In this document: piece by piece, positions 1 to 7,983 of the stretch
How the letters are laid out: each line of letters begins with the position of its first letter
Position numbering within the stretch: the first letter of the stretch is position 1
DNA from: Jimgerdemannia flammicorona
Lineage: Eukaryota > Mucoromycota > Endogonomycetes > Endogonales > Endogonaceae
NCBI GenBank assembly: GCA_003990745.1
Contig: RBNI01001094.1
Coordinates: forward strand, 1-24,420
Direction of reading: 5' to 3'
DNA length: 24,420 nt
The notes under the pieces: model-generated
Seen by the model: only the letters and a program-made list of their open reading frames with translations
The model's database searches: none
Told to the model about the DNA's origin: nothing
Translations under genes and position numbers: made by a program

Positions 1-246
1 TAATTCACAGAGATAGTTGCAGAGTTTAATATTTGCCATAAGCAAACTGGAATGTTTTAATTGTGAAGGATGTTCTGGTTATACATATTCTTGACATATG
101 GTAGAGCGAGCCCGAGATTCATGCCGATATGTATTAACTCCATCGTATATACTGGCACCTTCCAGATTATAGTCATATAGGAAATACCATAGGACTTTAG
201 TGGAAGATATTACGCGGGATCTTCGAACAGTACAAATAAAGCACAA

Positions 247-503
247 GCATATTAGCATAATACGAACTGCTCACGATGCTGTTTGTACAGTAGCTTTCCA
301 CTTCCGAATTGGCCGAGTTCCACATACAAAATGTCTATTCCAAGTCATGAAATTGGAGTTGAAAGCGAATCAATCGCATGTCGGGGTCGTTCGAAGGCCA
401 GGATTTGCCTTTGTAATAATATGGTTGACACTGAGTGGGCCTCTATTACAAGCTCCAACTTGAATCTTTCGAACTCCGCTTCCACCTCGCCAAAGCGCTC
501 ATA
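247..503 (-). pseudogene. family 1, C-terminal fragment
   Basis: This is the reverse strand of the 3' part of the family 1 gene seen intact at 2931-3461 and 5942-6475. The stop codon (CTA on + at 335-337), the last codons encoding a FQLQFHD-like end, and the conserved 3' flank (247-334, including the GTATGTGG-type segment after the stop) are all recognisable. Homology stops near 503 at the position of the WDFVDERFDE stretch, so about the first 110 codons and the promoter are absent. Two deletions of roughly 12 bp lie inside the remaining part. The forward ORFs over this stretch are antisense shadows. It is a dead fragment, and its length and orientation suggest a truncated duplication. Confidence 0.8.
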
Positions 504-591
504 CCTCCGCATAAACAGACCAACATACGCCTAGCAGACAACCTCCGCGCAACCACATACCATAGACATCTCCCCTCATTTCCTCCACAAC

Positions 592-760
592 ACAATCTTC
601 ACACAATCCCGAGCGGGTATAGGCCAACCCCCGATCAAGCACCGGGCGCACCAATTTTCTTCAACAAACGCTTCTGCTAGGTCTGGCATGCAAGCGCCCG
701 AGTCGACCACGCTTCTCGAAGGTGCCGTTGGTTTTGTTGTCCGCGTTCCTCTCAAACGGT
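592..760 (+). repeat. repeat 3, degenerate copy (matches 5124-5300)
   Basis: About 170 bp match 5124-5300 with several indels. Shared blocks include CCCGAGCGGG, GCACCAATTTTCTTC, TGGCATGCAAGCG and GGTGCCGTTGGT. In one frame both copies read PSG-x-RPTP, and in another both read ACKRP-x-RP followed by SKVPLVL. Several differences in the second frame are synonymous, so a protein-coding origin is possible but unproven. This copy has no recognisable start or TATA box and carries internal stops. It lies next to the family 1 fragment at 247-503. Confidence 0.55.
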
Positions 761-956
761 CACATCAAATTAAAAGCCAACTTAAAGCATTCGACCCAAA
801 AGAATCCAGAGCCATTACACTGAATTAAGCCAAGCGCCGTATCCGTTCACCCTGCATTCGGCCTAAGGAAACCCCTATATCGATCCACCGCATCTTTCCT
901 GGCCCTGCCCAGCATGAAGTCCACCGAGTTCTTTATGCCACCGCATTCCACTTAGC
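761..956. other. intergenic, nothing recognised
   Basis: No reading frame, repeat or RNA structure that I can support. CpG content is ordinary, unlike the block that follows. Confidence 0.5.
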
Positions 957-1060
957 GTGTGTTTGAAACGAACACGCTTGTTTGAAGCAAATCGTTTGCT
1001 TGACGCAAAACCGCAGTTCACACATGCCAAAAATGCCTCTTCACTTGTGTTTGAAACAAA

Positions 1061-1159
1061 ATCCTTGTTCTAAACAAGATCCTTGTTCCAAACACAACTC
1101 CTTGTTTCAAACACAACTCATTTTCTTATTCTAAATATAACTTCTTGTTCCAAATACAT
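1061..1159 (+). repeat. degenerate 18-19 nt tandem repeat, about 5 units
   Basis: Units begin at about 1062, 1080, 1099, 1118 and 1142 and follow the pattern TCCTTGTTCCAAACACAAC. The first unit contains the inverted repeat CTTGTTCTAAACAAG. The array lies just upstream of the TATA motif of the putative LTR, where U3 enhancer-like repeats are expected. Confidence 0.7.
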
Positions 1160-1543
1160 CTTTATACACTAGTCTTAAAAGTACCTAGCTCCTTTTCTAC
1201 TTATTTGGTAGCCTTCTACTCTAGTCTATAAAAATAGTATAAATAGCCTGATAAATGTATCATAAATAAAGCAGTTCTCAAGTTTGTATAAAAAGTCTAA
1301 AAAGTATATGAAATGTTTCTAGTACTCAAAATAAATTGAAATGAATTTAATTTGACTTCAATTTGATTGGAGTTTCAATTGGAACCTATATTGTCAAAAT
1401 TCAATGACTTATAAATTTTAGCTTCTTAGATTTGTTTATCTAAATAAATCCAGCACAATAAAGATCATCAAATTTAAATATATTTTTGTTGAGTTATTGC
1501 ATTTTTAAATTTGACTCTTAATTTCAAATCAAATCAGACCTCA

Positions 1544-1575
1544 TTCAATTTGATTTGAATTCAATTCAAATTGAA
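1544..1575. repeat. AT-rich inverted repeat (hairpin)
   Basis: TTCAATTTGA at the left and TTCAAATTGAA at the right are reverse complements around a centre that itself contains TTGAATTCAA. It sits in a wider stretch (about 1330-1620) full of CAATTTGA and TCAATT words in both orientations. Confidence 0.6.
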
Positions 1576-1620
1576 AAATCCTCAATTCAATTTGATTCAA
1601 TTCAACTCCAATTTAATTCA

Positions 1621-1860
1621 TTTGGGAGCATTGAACTTCCCATTGCTACATACTACCATTCTGTCTTTACTACTGTCAGGTCCTTGATTGGCTTAGTAAC
1701 TTTAAGCAGCAAGTATTGAAGTAGGACTAGATTGTACTACTGGAATGCAAATTATATTTACATGCCCATTAGCCACTTGCTCTAGATTGTTTTTGTGTTT
1801 CCTTTTATTCTGTTTGCATTCTTTGTGTGATTATAGTTCCAGATTCTGTGTCTATTACCC
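1621..1860. other. CpG-free tail of the 957-1620 element
   Basis: It starts with the primer-site-like TTTGGGAGCATTGAAC and stays CpG-free until about 1861, so it is probably internal sequence of the same element. No reading frame is recognisable. Confidence 0.35.
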
Positions 1861-2000
1861 GTATTCCGTACTCCAAGTCCGTTATCCGAATAGTGTCATC
1901 TGAATTCAAGACCGTGTTCCGTATCCCTTGTCACCTGAAATCCATGTTACCGAAAATCCGCGCCCCGTATTACCCGAAATCCACGTTCTGATTGACGTTC
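1861..2000. repeat. degenerate CCGTATTCC / GAAATCCA repeat
   Basis: Related words recur: CCGTATTCCGTA, CCGTTATCCG, CCGTGTTCCGTATCC, then CCTGAAATCCATGTTACC and CCCGAAATCCACGTT, the last pair about 40 bp apart. It looks like an old, diverged minisatellite on the edge of the CpG-free block. It is read by eye only. Confidence 0.45.
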
Positions 2001-2836
2001 TAGGAGGACTTATTAATTTATTCCCAACAATTATGTGATTCGTTCTCCTGGACCGGAGTGCCAATACAATATGTAATATGTTCATGGAACCTGAGAGATA
2101 AACAACCATCCGTTCGGTTGAGGCGGATGATCGCACATTCATACTGCCAGACGTCCAGGTACAGGTGCCCCGCCAATTTGCGTCGTGGATGTCTTGAAGG
2201 GTCCCGTTGGCGTATTTTGTACCTCCGGTCCTCGTGGTTCAGTGACGGTGGATCCTTTTGAGAAGGCGTCATGTATGACGTCCTTGTGAAAGGTATCCTT
2301 AAACCATTTAGCATGTTGTCCTTTTAACCACGTGAACTGCGGTTCAATTTTATTGCACCGCTATTAAACACATGATCACGTTAACCTGCACTTCAGGCAA
2401 TCCGAACAACAGTAGTAGATACATCGCATGTTCAACTATTGCACAATAACTAATTACATTGCGGGGAGGTTTACTATGAATTCCACGTTGACAATATATT
2501 TCGGATTGCAGCCTCGTTCGTTATTGTCTACCCACTATATCTGAATTCGGGGTGTGGCCGACCTTGGTTCGACATTGAAACTCGATACGGTGGTCAAGTG
2601 ATCATAAACTGACATAGAATGGATGATGGACCCCAAGAGATCCGTTTGAGACGATGATCGCATATTTGCCATGTTGTCACGTGGCCACAAACATCAAATG
2701 AGTAAAAGTAATTACGTGTTCTATTCAAATGTCCTGTCACGCAACACGTCAGTGATTATGACGTCAAGGTTACCTCGTCTGTCTGCCAATCCAGATAATT
2801 AGGGTCATAAGGTACTATTTAATAAACTTTGCCTCA
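2001..2836. other. intergenic stretch before the first intact family 1 gene
   Basis: No supported gene. A short frame near 2056-2210 (+) reads plausibly like protein but has internal stops, no start and no match elsewhere in the window. The sequence directly upstream of the TATA box at 2838 shares nothing with the upstream sequence of the other family 1 copies. Confidence 0.4.
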
Positions 2837-2837
2837 A

Positions 2838-2930
2838 TTTATATAAACCCTCCCAGTCTGGTCTAAACCAACTTGAATCCATTTATTTTACACCTTTACC
2901 CACGCATTGCTATCCTTTCACCAATCCAAC
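2838..2930 (+). promoter_or_regulatory. core promoter and leader of family 1 copy 2
   Basis: TTTATATAAA (2838-2847) is followed by CCCTCCCAGTCTG and a pyrimidine-rich leader ending CACCAATCCAAC directly before ATG. The TATA box is about 90 bp from the start codon. The same block recurs at 5882 and 9382, and its leader part recurs upstream of the minus-strand copy at 8955, so it was duplicated with the gene. Confidence 0.75.
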
Positions 2931-3461
2931 ATGGGCATATTCTCTCTCCATCGTTTCCCAAAACGTCAGTCACGCGCAACTCCTGAAGATGAAGTATCCC
3001 GCCTTAGTCCTATGATGGAGGTGCATGGTGTGCTCATAGTGCGCTTCATCCAGATGATCCACGACCGCGTCCTGGTGAAGAACCGAAAACACTGGGGCAG
3101 CTTTGTGGTGCTTGACTTGCGGTTCCCGAACTCAGAGCTGGAGAGGCTGGTGGCGGTTACGGCAAAGGGTCCCGCGGACAGCAAGAATCGAAAGGAGATA
3201 TTGGAAAAACTCAAATCCGTGGAGCGCAGCGCCTGCGACCGCCTGAATTGGGAGACCTTCTGGGACTTCGTCGATGAGCGCTTTGACGAGACCGAGGGGG
3301 AATTTGAAAGATTCAAGTTGGAGCTTGTGAGAAAGGTGAATAGGGGCCAGCTCACAGTAAACCATATCATTACAAAAGCGAATCCCTCGGTGTATTGGCC
3401 TTCGAAGGACCCCGACATGCGGTTGATTCGCTTTCAACTCCAATTCCACGACTTGGAATAG
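2931..3461 (+). CDS. family 1 protein, intact copy 2 (176 aa, unknown function)
   Basis: I do not recognise the family. The ATG at 2931 was chosen because it follows the conserved CCAATCCAAC leader and aligns with the MG starts of the other copies; the open frame extends further upstream only by a TTG. The product is soluble, charged and mostly helical in appearance, without membrane segments. A basic N-terminus (about residues 1-20) is followed by a conserved core: SRLSPMMEV (23-31), VLIVRFIQMIHDR (34-46), GSFVVLDLRF (56-65), SVERSACDR (92-100), FWDFVDERFDETE (105-117), and a C-terminal YWPSKDPDMRLIRFQLQ stretch. It is about 84% identical to the copy at 5942. Compared with that copy it lacks one residue after Met-Gly, so the serine is at position 5 instead of 6, which may weaken N-myristoylation. 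The 3' flank contains AATAAA at 3657-3662. Confidence 0.75.
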   Translation: MGIFSLHRFPKRQSRATPEDEVSRLSPMMEVHGVLIVRFIQMIHDRVLVKNRKHWGSFVVLDLRFPNSELERLVAVTAKGPADSKNRKEILEKLKSVERSACDRLNWETFWDFVDERFDETEGEFERFKLELVRKVNRGQLTVNHIITKANPSVYWPSKDPDMRLIRFQLQFHDLE

Positions 3462-3702
3462 ACATTTTGTATGTGGAACACATACACCCTTAACCAATTC
3501 GGCAGTGAAGAGTTATTGTACATACATCATCACGAACAATATGCAATATGCTAATATGAGGGAAATGTTGCATGTATATTTAAATTATGCTAAGTCGTTT
3601 CGATTGATTTGCTTATGCTTGTATTCTAATCTCTTCCGTTTAAGTTTCCCATATGCAATAAAAACATGGTCGCTCACTGTGAGCCGGAAGGTGCGCAGTA
3701 TG
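3462..3702 (+). repeat. conserved 3' flank of family 1 copy 2
   Basis: The sequence after the stop matches the regions after the other copies (6476-6797 and 9966-10183): GACATTTTGTATGTGG, GTTATTGTACA, a TTCC-CATATGCA block, and a closing GAGCCGGAAGGTGCGCAG. The polyadenylation hexamer AATAAA (3657-3662) is seen only in this copy. Homology between copies fades just past 3702. Confidence 0.7.
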
Positions 3703-3739
3703 CGATGGAGTCAAAGTATTATGCCATGAATCTCTGTTT

Positions 3740-4437
3740 CCCTATGAGGCCCGCACTAACCGCTTTCGCGCCCATCTCTCTCAACTAGGCGTCCCGCAAC
3801 TCGTTGACTATCTCGTCTGGTTTCCCGCTGATAAACTCACCGATATTCACTTATTGTGAAGGAGAGTTCGCAAAGGAATTGTCGCCACTGTCAACGGGAA
3901 GCCCGCGATGCATTCCAGTTGAAACAAGAAATGGAATCCGTGGTGTGTGTTTCGTCTATACCTGTTGGAATCCGAGCCTATAAACAATTGATCCCTGACA
4001 GCCGCTGCCGAAACTCCTCCTGCGCACCAAACAACCGACTGGTACACATGTCAACGCTCCCCGCGCAACGTCTCTCCGACCACCGCTTGGCTACAGTTAC
4101 CACGACCTCTACTCCCGCACGTTCACCAAGACGCGCCGGTTCTGATCGACGGCGGTATCTCCCGATCCTTCGACGACGCCAGTCACGGATCGACTATCTC
4201 CCCCGAGCTTTTTATCTACGGGACACAAACTCCTGCGTCTGATGTATGCTGTTGCAACCCTGTGCTACCACGGGATATCGCGTCCGTCGCTGTCGCGAAG
4301 AATCCCGATCGATTGCGTGAGAGCATGATCCCAGCGGAGTTTGAGGAGTTGCCACGATAGTGTTGGCGTGATTCCTTCGCGAGCGCAGCCGTTCCGTCTT
4401 CGAGAAGCTTTAACTGGAGCTGGGGCCACCCAGTCAT
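3740..4437 (+). pseudogene. family 2 pseudogene, plus-strand copy
   Basis: A coding-like stretch broken by stops and at least one frame change. The first frame reads FRAHLSQLGVPQLVDYL (about 3758-3815). Later, LIDGGISRSFDDASHG (about 4137-4190) and YGTQTPASDV (about 4215-4245) match the minus-strand stretch at 6950-7264, which reads IDVGISRSFVDASHS and HGTQTFASDV. DNA identity in this block is high, for example GGTATCTCCCGATCCTTCG is shared. The frame then runs to a TAG near 4360. No start codon or promoter is evident. I do not recognise the family. Unspliced introns rather than damage could explain part of the disruption. Confidence 0.5.
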
Positions 4438-4440
4438 TCG

Positions 4441-5010
4441 GTGAATAGTGCGTCACAACTTATTAGTCGATTTTATTCTCACTAGCAACTCCAGTAACTG
4501 AACTTGGCGAAATCGGTGAATCTGCTTAAATTCTCGTTGGTTTTATTTCTTCCTCAGGAATAATTTTATCGACTCCTATTGCGATTTCCTGAAGCCGTAT
4601 ACAAACGGACGAGGATGTCAGTAATCCTATTTTACCTTTTTACTGTGCTGTTCGGCTACGCCATGTAGACCCAAACCTTTAGAACTCTGTTTATCCTTAA
4701 ATATCCTATCTGCTATGTAATCGAATTATGCAAACTAGGTTACCCAATTTATGAAGCATCAACTTATTCACAATTTGGTGCATAGACATAGGATTATGTA
4801 CAGCAGATTTCTTATGAACCACCATAAAATACACAATTGTCATAAGTATACTGCTTTCCATTGTCTTGTCTGCCAAGATGTTACTTTTTTCTTTGTCGTG
4901 GTTGTCTCAACTAAGCGAACGGGACGAAAACAGCGTGTGTCTGTATGCTTCGCTCACGTTGTCATTTCTCCCAAATTGCGCTGCGCGTCGAAACGTGTAG
5001 GCGACTAGTG
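4441..5010. other. intergenic, nothing recognised
   Basis: One ATG-started frame of 85 codons (4751-5008) has no conserved counterpart, a low-complexity FFFVVVV run and no promoter. I see no other signal. Confidence 0.5.
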
Positions 5011-5013
5011 ATG

Positions 5014-5127
5014 TTTATATAAAACATCAACTTTTGACAACCACAACCCAAAACCAAGTCACTCCTCGCCTCGCTAACAATCACACTTATCAATTTCGAT
5101 CTTTATACACATCCTTGACAGGCCAAC
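5014..5127 (+). promoter_or_regulatory. TATA box and leader before the 5128 ORF
   Basis: TTTATATAAAAC (5014-5025) is followed by a C/A-rich leader ending GACAGGCCAAC-ATG. The layout resembles the family 1 leaders, but the sequence is not homologous to them beyond the TATA box and the CCAAC-ATG end. Confidence 0.4.
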
Positions 5128-5300
5128 ATGCGCAATTTCCACATAACCCCGAGCGGGCAGAGGCCGACCCCGACCAATATCTTCCCGTACCTAGTGCACC
5201 AATTTTCTTCCTGGAAGGCCTGGCATGCAAGCGTCCGAATAGACCATGCTTATCAAAGGTGCCGTTGGTCTTGTTTTCCGTGTTACTCTCACAGTGGTGT
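5124..5300 (+). repeat. repeat 3, second copy (matches 592-760)
   Basis: This is the better-preserved partner of 592-760, with the shared blocks given there. It overlaps the small ORF that starts at 5128. Homology fades near 5300. Confidence 0.55.
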
Positions 5301-5331
5301 ACCGCTGGAAGGGGAAAGAAACGGTATGTAG
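5128..5331 (+). CDS. small hypothetical ORF (67 aa) over repeat 3
   Basis: The ATG at 5128 follows a TATA box about 110 bp upstream and a CCAAC leader end, which is why I list it. The predicted product starts MRNFHITPSGQRPTP and has no recognisable domain, signal peptide or membrane segment; cysteines and tryptophans are scattered. The partner repeat at 592-760 preserves PSG-x-RPTP in the same frame but then breaks. A different frame across the same bases, reading ACKRPNRPCLSKVPLVL, is at least as well conserved between the two copies, so the true frame, or whether either is translated, is uncertain. Confidence 0.25.
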   Translation: MRNFHITPSGQRPTPTNIFPYLVHQFSSWKAWHASVRIDHAYQRCRWSCFPCYSHSGVPLEGERNGM

Positions 5332-5477
5332 TGCACGAAACACAATATATAATCCACCGGCATCGACGCCTAGCCACTCATGTCCACTGTTCAGACAGGG
5401 AGAATAGTGTCAAGCGTGTCGAAATCGGCAACCGTCATGATAGATATGTCATAGTATGCGTGGTAGCTGATATCTAA

Positions 5478-5881
5478 TGCCAATCAACTAGTTTCAACAA
5501 GATTAAAATATTGGAAACATTGATTCATTTTTCCTTGTTTCTCACACTCGCTATTTTTCATTTTCTTTTTCCCACGATACTGCTATCGTTTAACGTATCA
5601 GAGTATGATCGTGAAATCGCTCCCCTGTCACATGCTTTGTATACATCCATAATCCATAGAAATAATTCTCCGTTCACCAACATCACTGACACGGGATGAA
5701 TTAATATCCGACTGGGATGCGTAACTTCTATTGTCTAAACCGACGACACATATACTCGCAATTTCCAGAACTAACGGTAGCAGTCACAAGTTCGCTAACG
5801 TGTTGCCCTGTGTTTTTCGATTCTAAGTACTTCCATGACTTAATAATTCTAGCATCACACACATACGTCTTGAACTAAAAT
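5478..5881. other. intergenic stretch before family 1 copy 3
   Basis: No supported gene. A 62-codon hydrophobic frame (5511-5699) has only a TTG start and no conserved partner. The sequence just above the TATA box at 5882 is unrelated to that above 2838 or 9382. Confidence 0.5.
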
Positions 5882-5941
5882 AATATAAACCCTCCCAGTC
5901 TGTTCTGAAACAACTTGAATCCATTCATTTTACAATCCAAT
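5882..5941 (+). promoter_or_regulatory. core promoter and leader of family 1 copy 3
   Basis: AATATAAACCCTCCCAGTCTG matches the copy 2 promoter almost base for base. The leader is about 30 bp shorter than in copies 2 and 4: the ACGCATTGCTATCC segment is missing, leaving the TATA box about 58 bp from the ATG. Confidence 0.75.
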
Positions 5942-6475
5942 ATGGGAAACATATTCTCTCGCCGCCGTGCCTCAAAACGTCGGTCCCACGCACCTCCTGA
6001 AGATGAGGTATCCCGCCTTAGCCCTATGATGGAGGTGTACGGTGTACTCATAGTGCGCTTCATTCGGATGATCTACGATCACGTCCTGGTGAAGAATCGA
6101 AAACGCTGGGGCAGCTTCGTGGTGCTTGATTTACGGTTCGCGAACTCAGAGCCGGAGAGGCTGGTAGCGATCACGGCAAAGGGTCCCGCGGACAGTAATA
6201 ATCGAAAGGAGATGTTGAAGAATCTCAAATCCGTGGAGCGTAGCGCCTGCGACCGCCTGAGCTGGGCAGCATTCTGGGACTTCGTCGATGAGCGCTTTGA
6301 CGAGACCGAGGCGGAGTTTGAAAGATTCAAGTTGGAGCTTGTAACAGAGGTCAATAGGGGCCGGCTCAGTGTAAATCACATCATTACAAAGGTGAATCCC
6401 TCGGTGTATTGGCCTTCGAAGGACCCTGACATGCGGTTGATTCGCTTTCAACTTCAATTCCACGATTTGGAATAG
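5942..6475 (+). CDS. family 1 protein, intact copy 3 (177 aa, unknown function)
   Basis: The ATG at 5942 follows TTTTACAATCCAAT and aligns with the other MG starts. The product begins MGNIFSRRRASKRRS: Gly2, Ser6, Arg7 and a basic run fit the known N-myristoyltransferase consensus, with an adjacent polybasic membrane-binding stretch. The core is the same as in copy 2: SRLSPMMEV, VLIVRFIRMIYDHVLVKNRK, GSFVVLDLRF, SVERSACDR, FWDFVDERFDETE, then a charged helical part and the C-terminal YWPSKDPDMRLIRFQLQ. No transmembrane segment or secretion signal is seen. In a hand comparison with copy 2, about 17 of 28 base differences over the central 70 codons fall at third positions, as expected for a translated and constrained frame. 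No known family or enzyme motif is recognised; a lipid-anchored cytoplasmic protein is an inference. Confidence 0.78.
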   Translation: MGNIFSRRRASKRRSHAPPEDEVSRLSPMMEVYGVLIVRFIRMIYDHVLVKNRKRWGSFVVLDLRFANSEPERLVAITAKGPADSNNRKEMLKNLKSVERSACDRLSWAAFWDFVDERFDETEAEFERFKLELVTEVNRGRLSVNHIITKVNPSVYWPSKDPDMRLIRFQLQFHDLE

Positions 6476-6797
6476 ACATTTCGTATGTGTAGCACATGCA
6501 CCCTCAGCCATTTCGTCAGTGAGGGTTATTGTACAAATAGTATCATGAACAATTCGCATCTTGCTAATATGAGAGTGTGGAAATAGAAAGGCGCATGTAT
6601 AATATGGGCATGTCACGTAGCATACTGTAATGACCATGCTAAGCCACGTCGATTCGACTTTTCTATTCTTTTGGCTGATATGCCTATATCATTCGACGAT
6701 CCCGCACTAATATCTTCACCTAAAGTCTTCCGGTATTTCCTATATGGAAAAAATGCAGGGTCTTTGACTCATTGATATGAGCCGGAGATAGCGCAGT
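6476..6797 (+). repeat. conserved 3' flank of family 1 copy 3
   Basis: It matches the 3' flanks of copies 2 and 4: GACATTTCGTATGTG, GTTATTGTACA, the TTCCTATATGG block and a closing TATGAGCCGGAGATAGCGCAG. It is about 80-100 bp longer than the others. No AATAAA was found here. Confidence 0.65.
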
Positions 6798-6949
6798 CAA
6801 GAACAGTGGGAGCTTTACAGTCCGAGTTCATGAAAAGTACTGGTCGTATCCGCTGACATGTTATATTGTATACTTTATTTTTATAATTCTAATATGTTTT
6901 TCCTCCATAAAATCAATTTAAGCAGATGAGGGTTTTCGCCGTTCGGAAT

Positions 6950-7983
6950 TCATTTCTGACCATGGTATGAAATCGGTTCCAATTTGCTGAGTGTGAGGGT
7001 AGGGATGAAGTATACATCAGACGCAAAAGTTTGTGTTCCGTGGAAGAAGAATTCGATTCGGCCATAGATACCCGTACTGTGGCTGGCATCGACGAAGGAT
7101 CGGGAGATACCGACATCGATCGGAGCCATGCCAAGTCGGGAGAGATAAGCGTGAAGATTGTGATGTGGATCTAGGAACTGGAGCTTGAGGTGGTGGATAA
7201 TTGCAGCTACCGAGTCACTGAGGTTGTCGAAAGCGTGCGTCGCGCGAGTAAGGAAGCAAGACAAGTTTCAGGTTGTGCGAGCCGAATGGAATTCAAGCCA
7301 AGTGATAGGAAATTGGATACGAGCCTAGCCCCACGGTTCTCCTTGATAATGCTCTCTAGCGCGGCCAAATCCCTTGCCGACAGTTTCTTGGCTCTCCCCC
7401 CTCCCGCACGCCTCGAGGGTGTGGCCGTTGTCTTCCACCGCTGCACGAGCCGCTTGCACGTGATGTATATAGTTGTAGCTGTAGTCACGCACCATATAGC
7501 CATCAATCATATTCTGCGCCAACGCGCATGGGATATGCTTGCGTCGCGTGGTGGTCGCCGCGGCGGCTGTGGCGACGCTTGGGACGCTCCAGACAGACGT
7601 GTCCGGGAGGTGGCGCGAGGCTGGAGGCGGAGAGGGGACGCTCCAATGAAGTGGGTCGGTTGGGGATAGGAGCAGTGGAGGTGGTTGGAGTTGGTGTCAG
7701 TGAGTCTGTCGGGAAGTGCTTGCTCGTGGTCGGATTGGTCTTCTTGCTTGACTTGGATAACCCCGTGCGTGTGTTGCATGGGTTCGAAGGCGATAGTCGA
7801 CGAGATCTTCTCCTGGTACACATCCACATCGAACTCGGTTTTCGTTGGGTGCTCGATGAACTCGATCGGGGATCTGATGGACAGTTGCATGCATGGGGCA
7901 TCGGCGAATATGATGTCGGGCACTTCAGTGCGCGTGCTGTTGGACGACACGGAGATCAGCAAATAGAAAATGGCCCACCTCAT
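6950..7983 (-). pseudogene. family 2 gene or pseudogene, minus-strand copy
   Basis: Read leftwards from an ATG at 7983-7981, the first frame encodes MRWAIFYLLISVSS, a plausible secretion signal, then a globular-looking part (CMQLSIRSPIEFIEHPTKTE, FDVDVYQEKISSTIAF), then a Pro/Arg/Ser-rich stretch. The frame must shift around 7500 and again near 7260 to reach a second globular part reading AAIIHHLKLQFLDPHHNLH, IDVGISRSFVDASHS and HGTQTFASDVYF, which ends at a TGA at 6952-6950. That last part matches the plus-strand copy near 4085-4245. The frame changes may be frameshifts or introns that I cannot place. The family is not recognised; a secreted product is inferred only from the N-terminus. The forward ORF at 7528-8199 is antisense to it. 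Confidence 0.45.

Larger units (their letters stand above)
957..1620 (+). mobile_element. probable LTR (solo or remnant), CpG-poor
   Basis: The block begins TGTGTTTGAAAC and can be read to end AATTCA, followed by TTTGGGAGCATTGAAC, which resembles the primer-site start TTTGGGGGCTCAAC after the LTRs at 13 and 19 kb. Inside, in LTR order, are an 18-19 nt tandem array (1061-1159), a TATA motif (TATAAATAG, 1238-1246) and AATAAA (1265-1270). From about 1040 to 1860 CpG is absent, whereas both flanks contain it, which marks the block as transposon-derived. No second LTR was found and both ends are inferred, so other non-autonomous elements are possible. Confidence 0.4.

Noticed and set aside
4751..5008. 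ATG-started 85-codon ORF
   Set aside because: No promoter, no homologue in the window and low-complexity FFFVVVV content.
5511..5699. Hydrophobic 62-codon ORF that could suggest a small membrane protein
   Set aside because: Only a TTG start, no conserved partner, T-rich sequence gives hydrophobic codons by chance.
6146..6637. 163-codon minus-strand ORF, and its counterparts at 3132-3497 and 2966-3418
   Set aside because: Antisense to the intact family 1 genes. The sense strand has the TATA box, leader, ATG and wobble-position substitution pattern.
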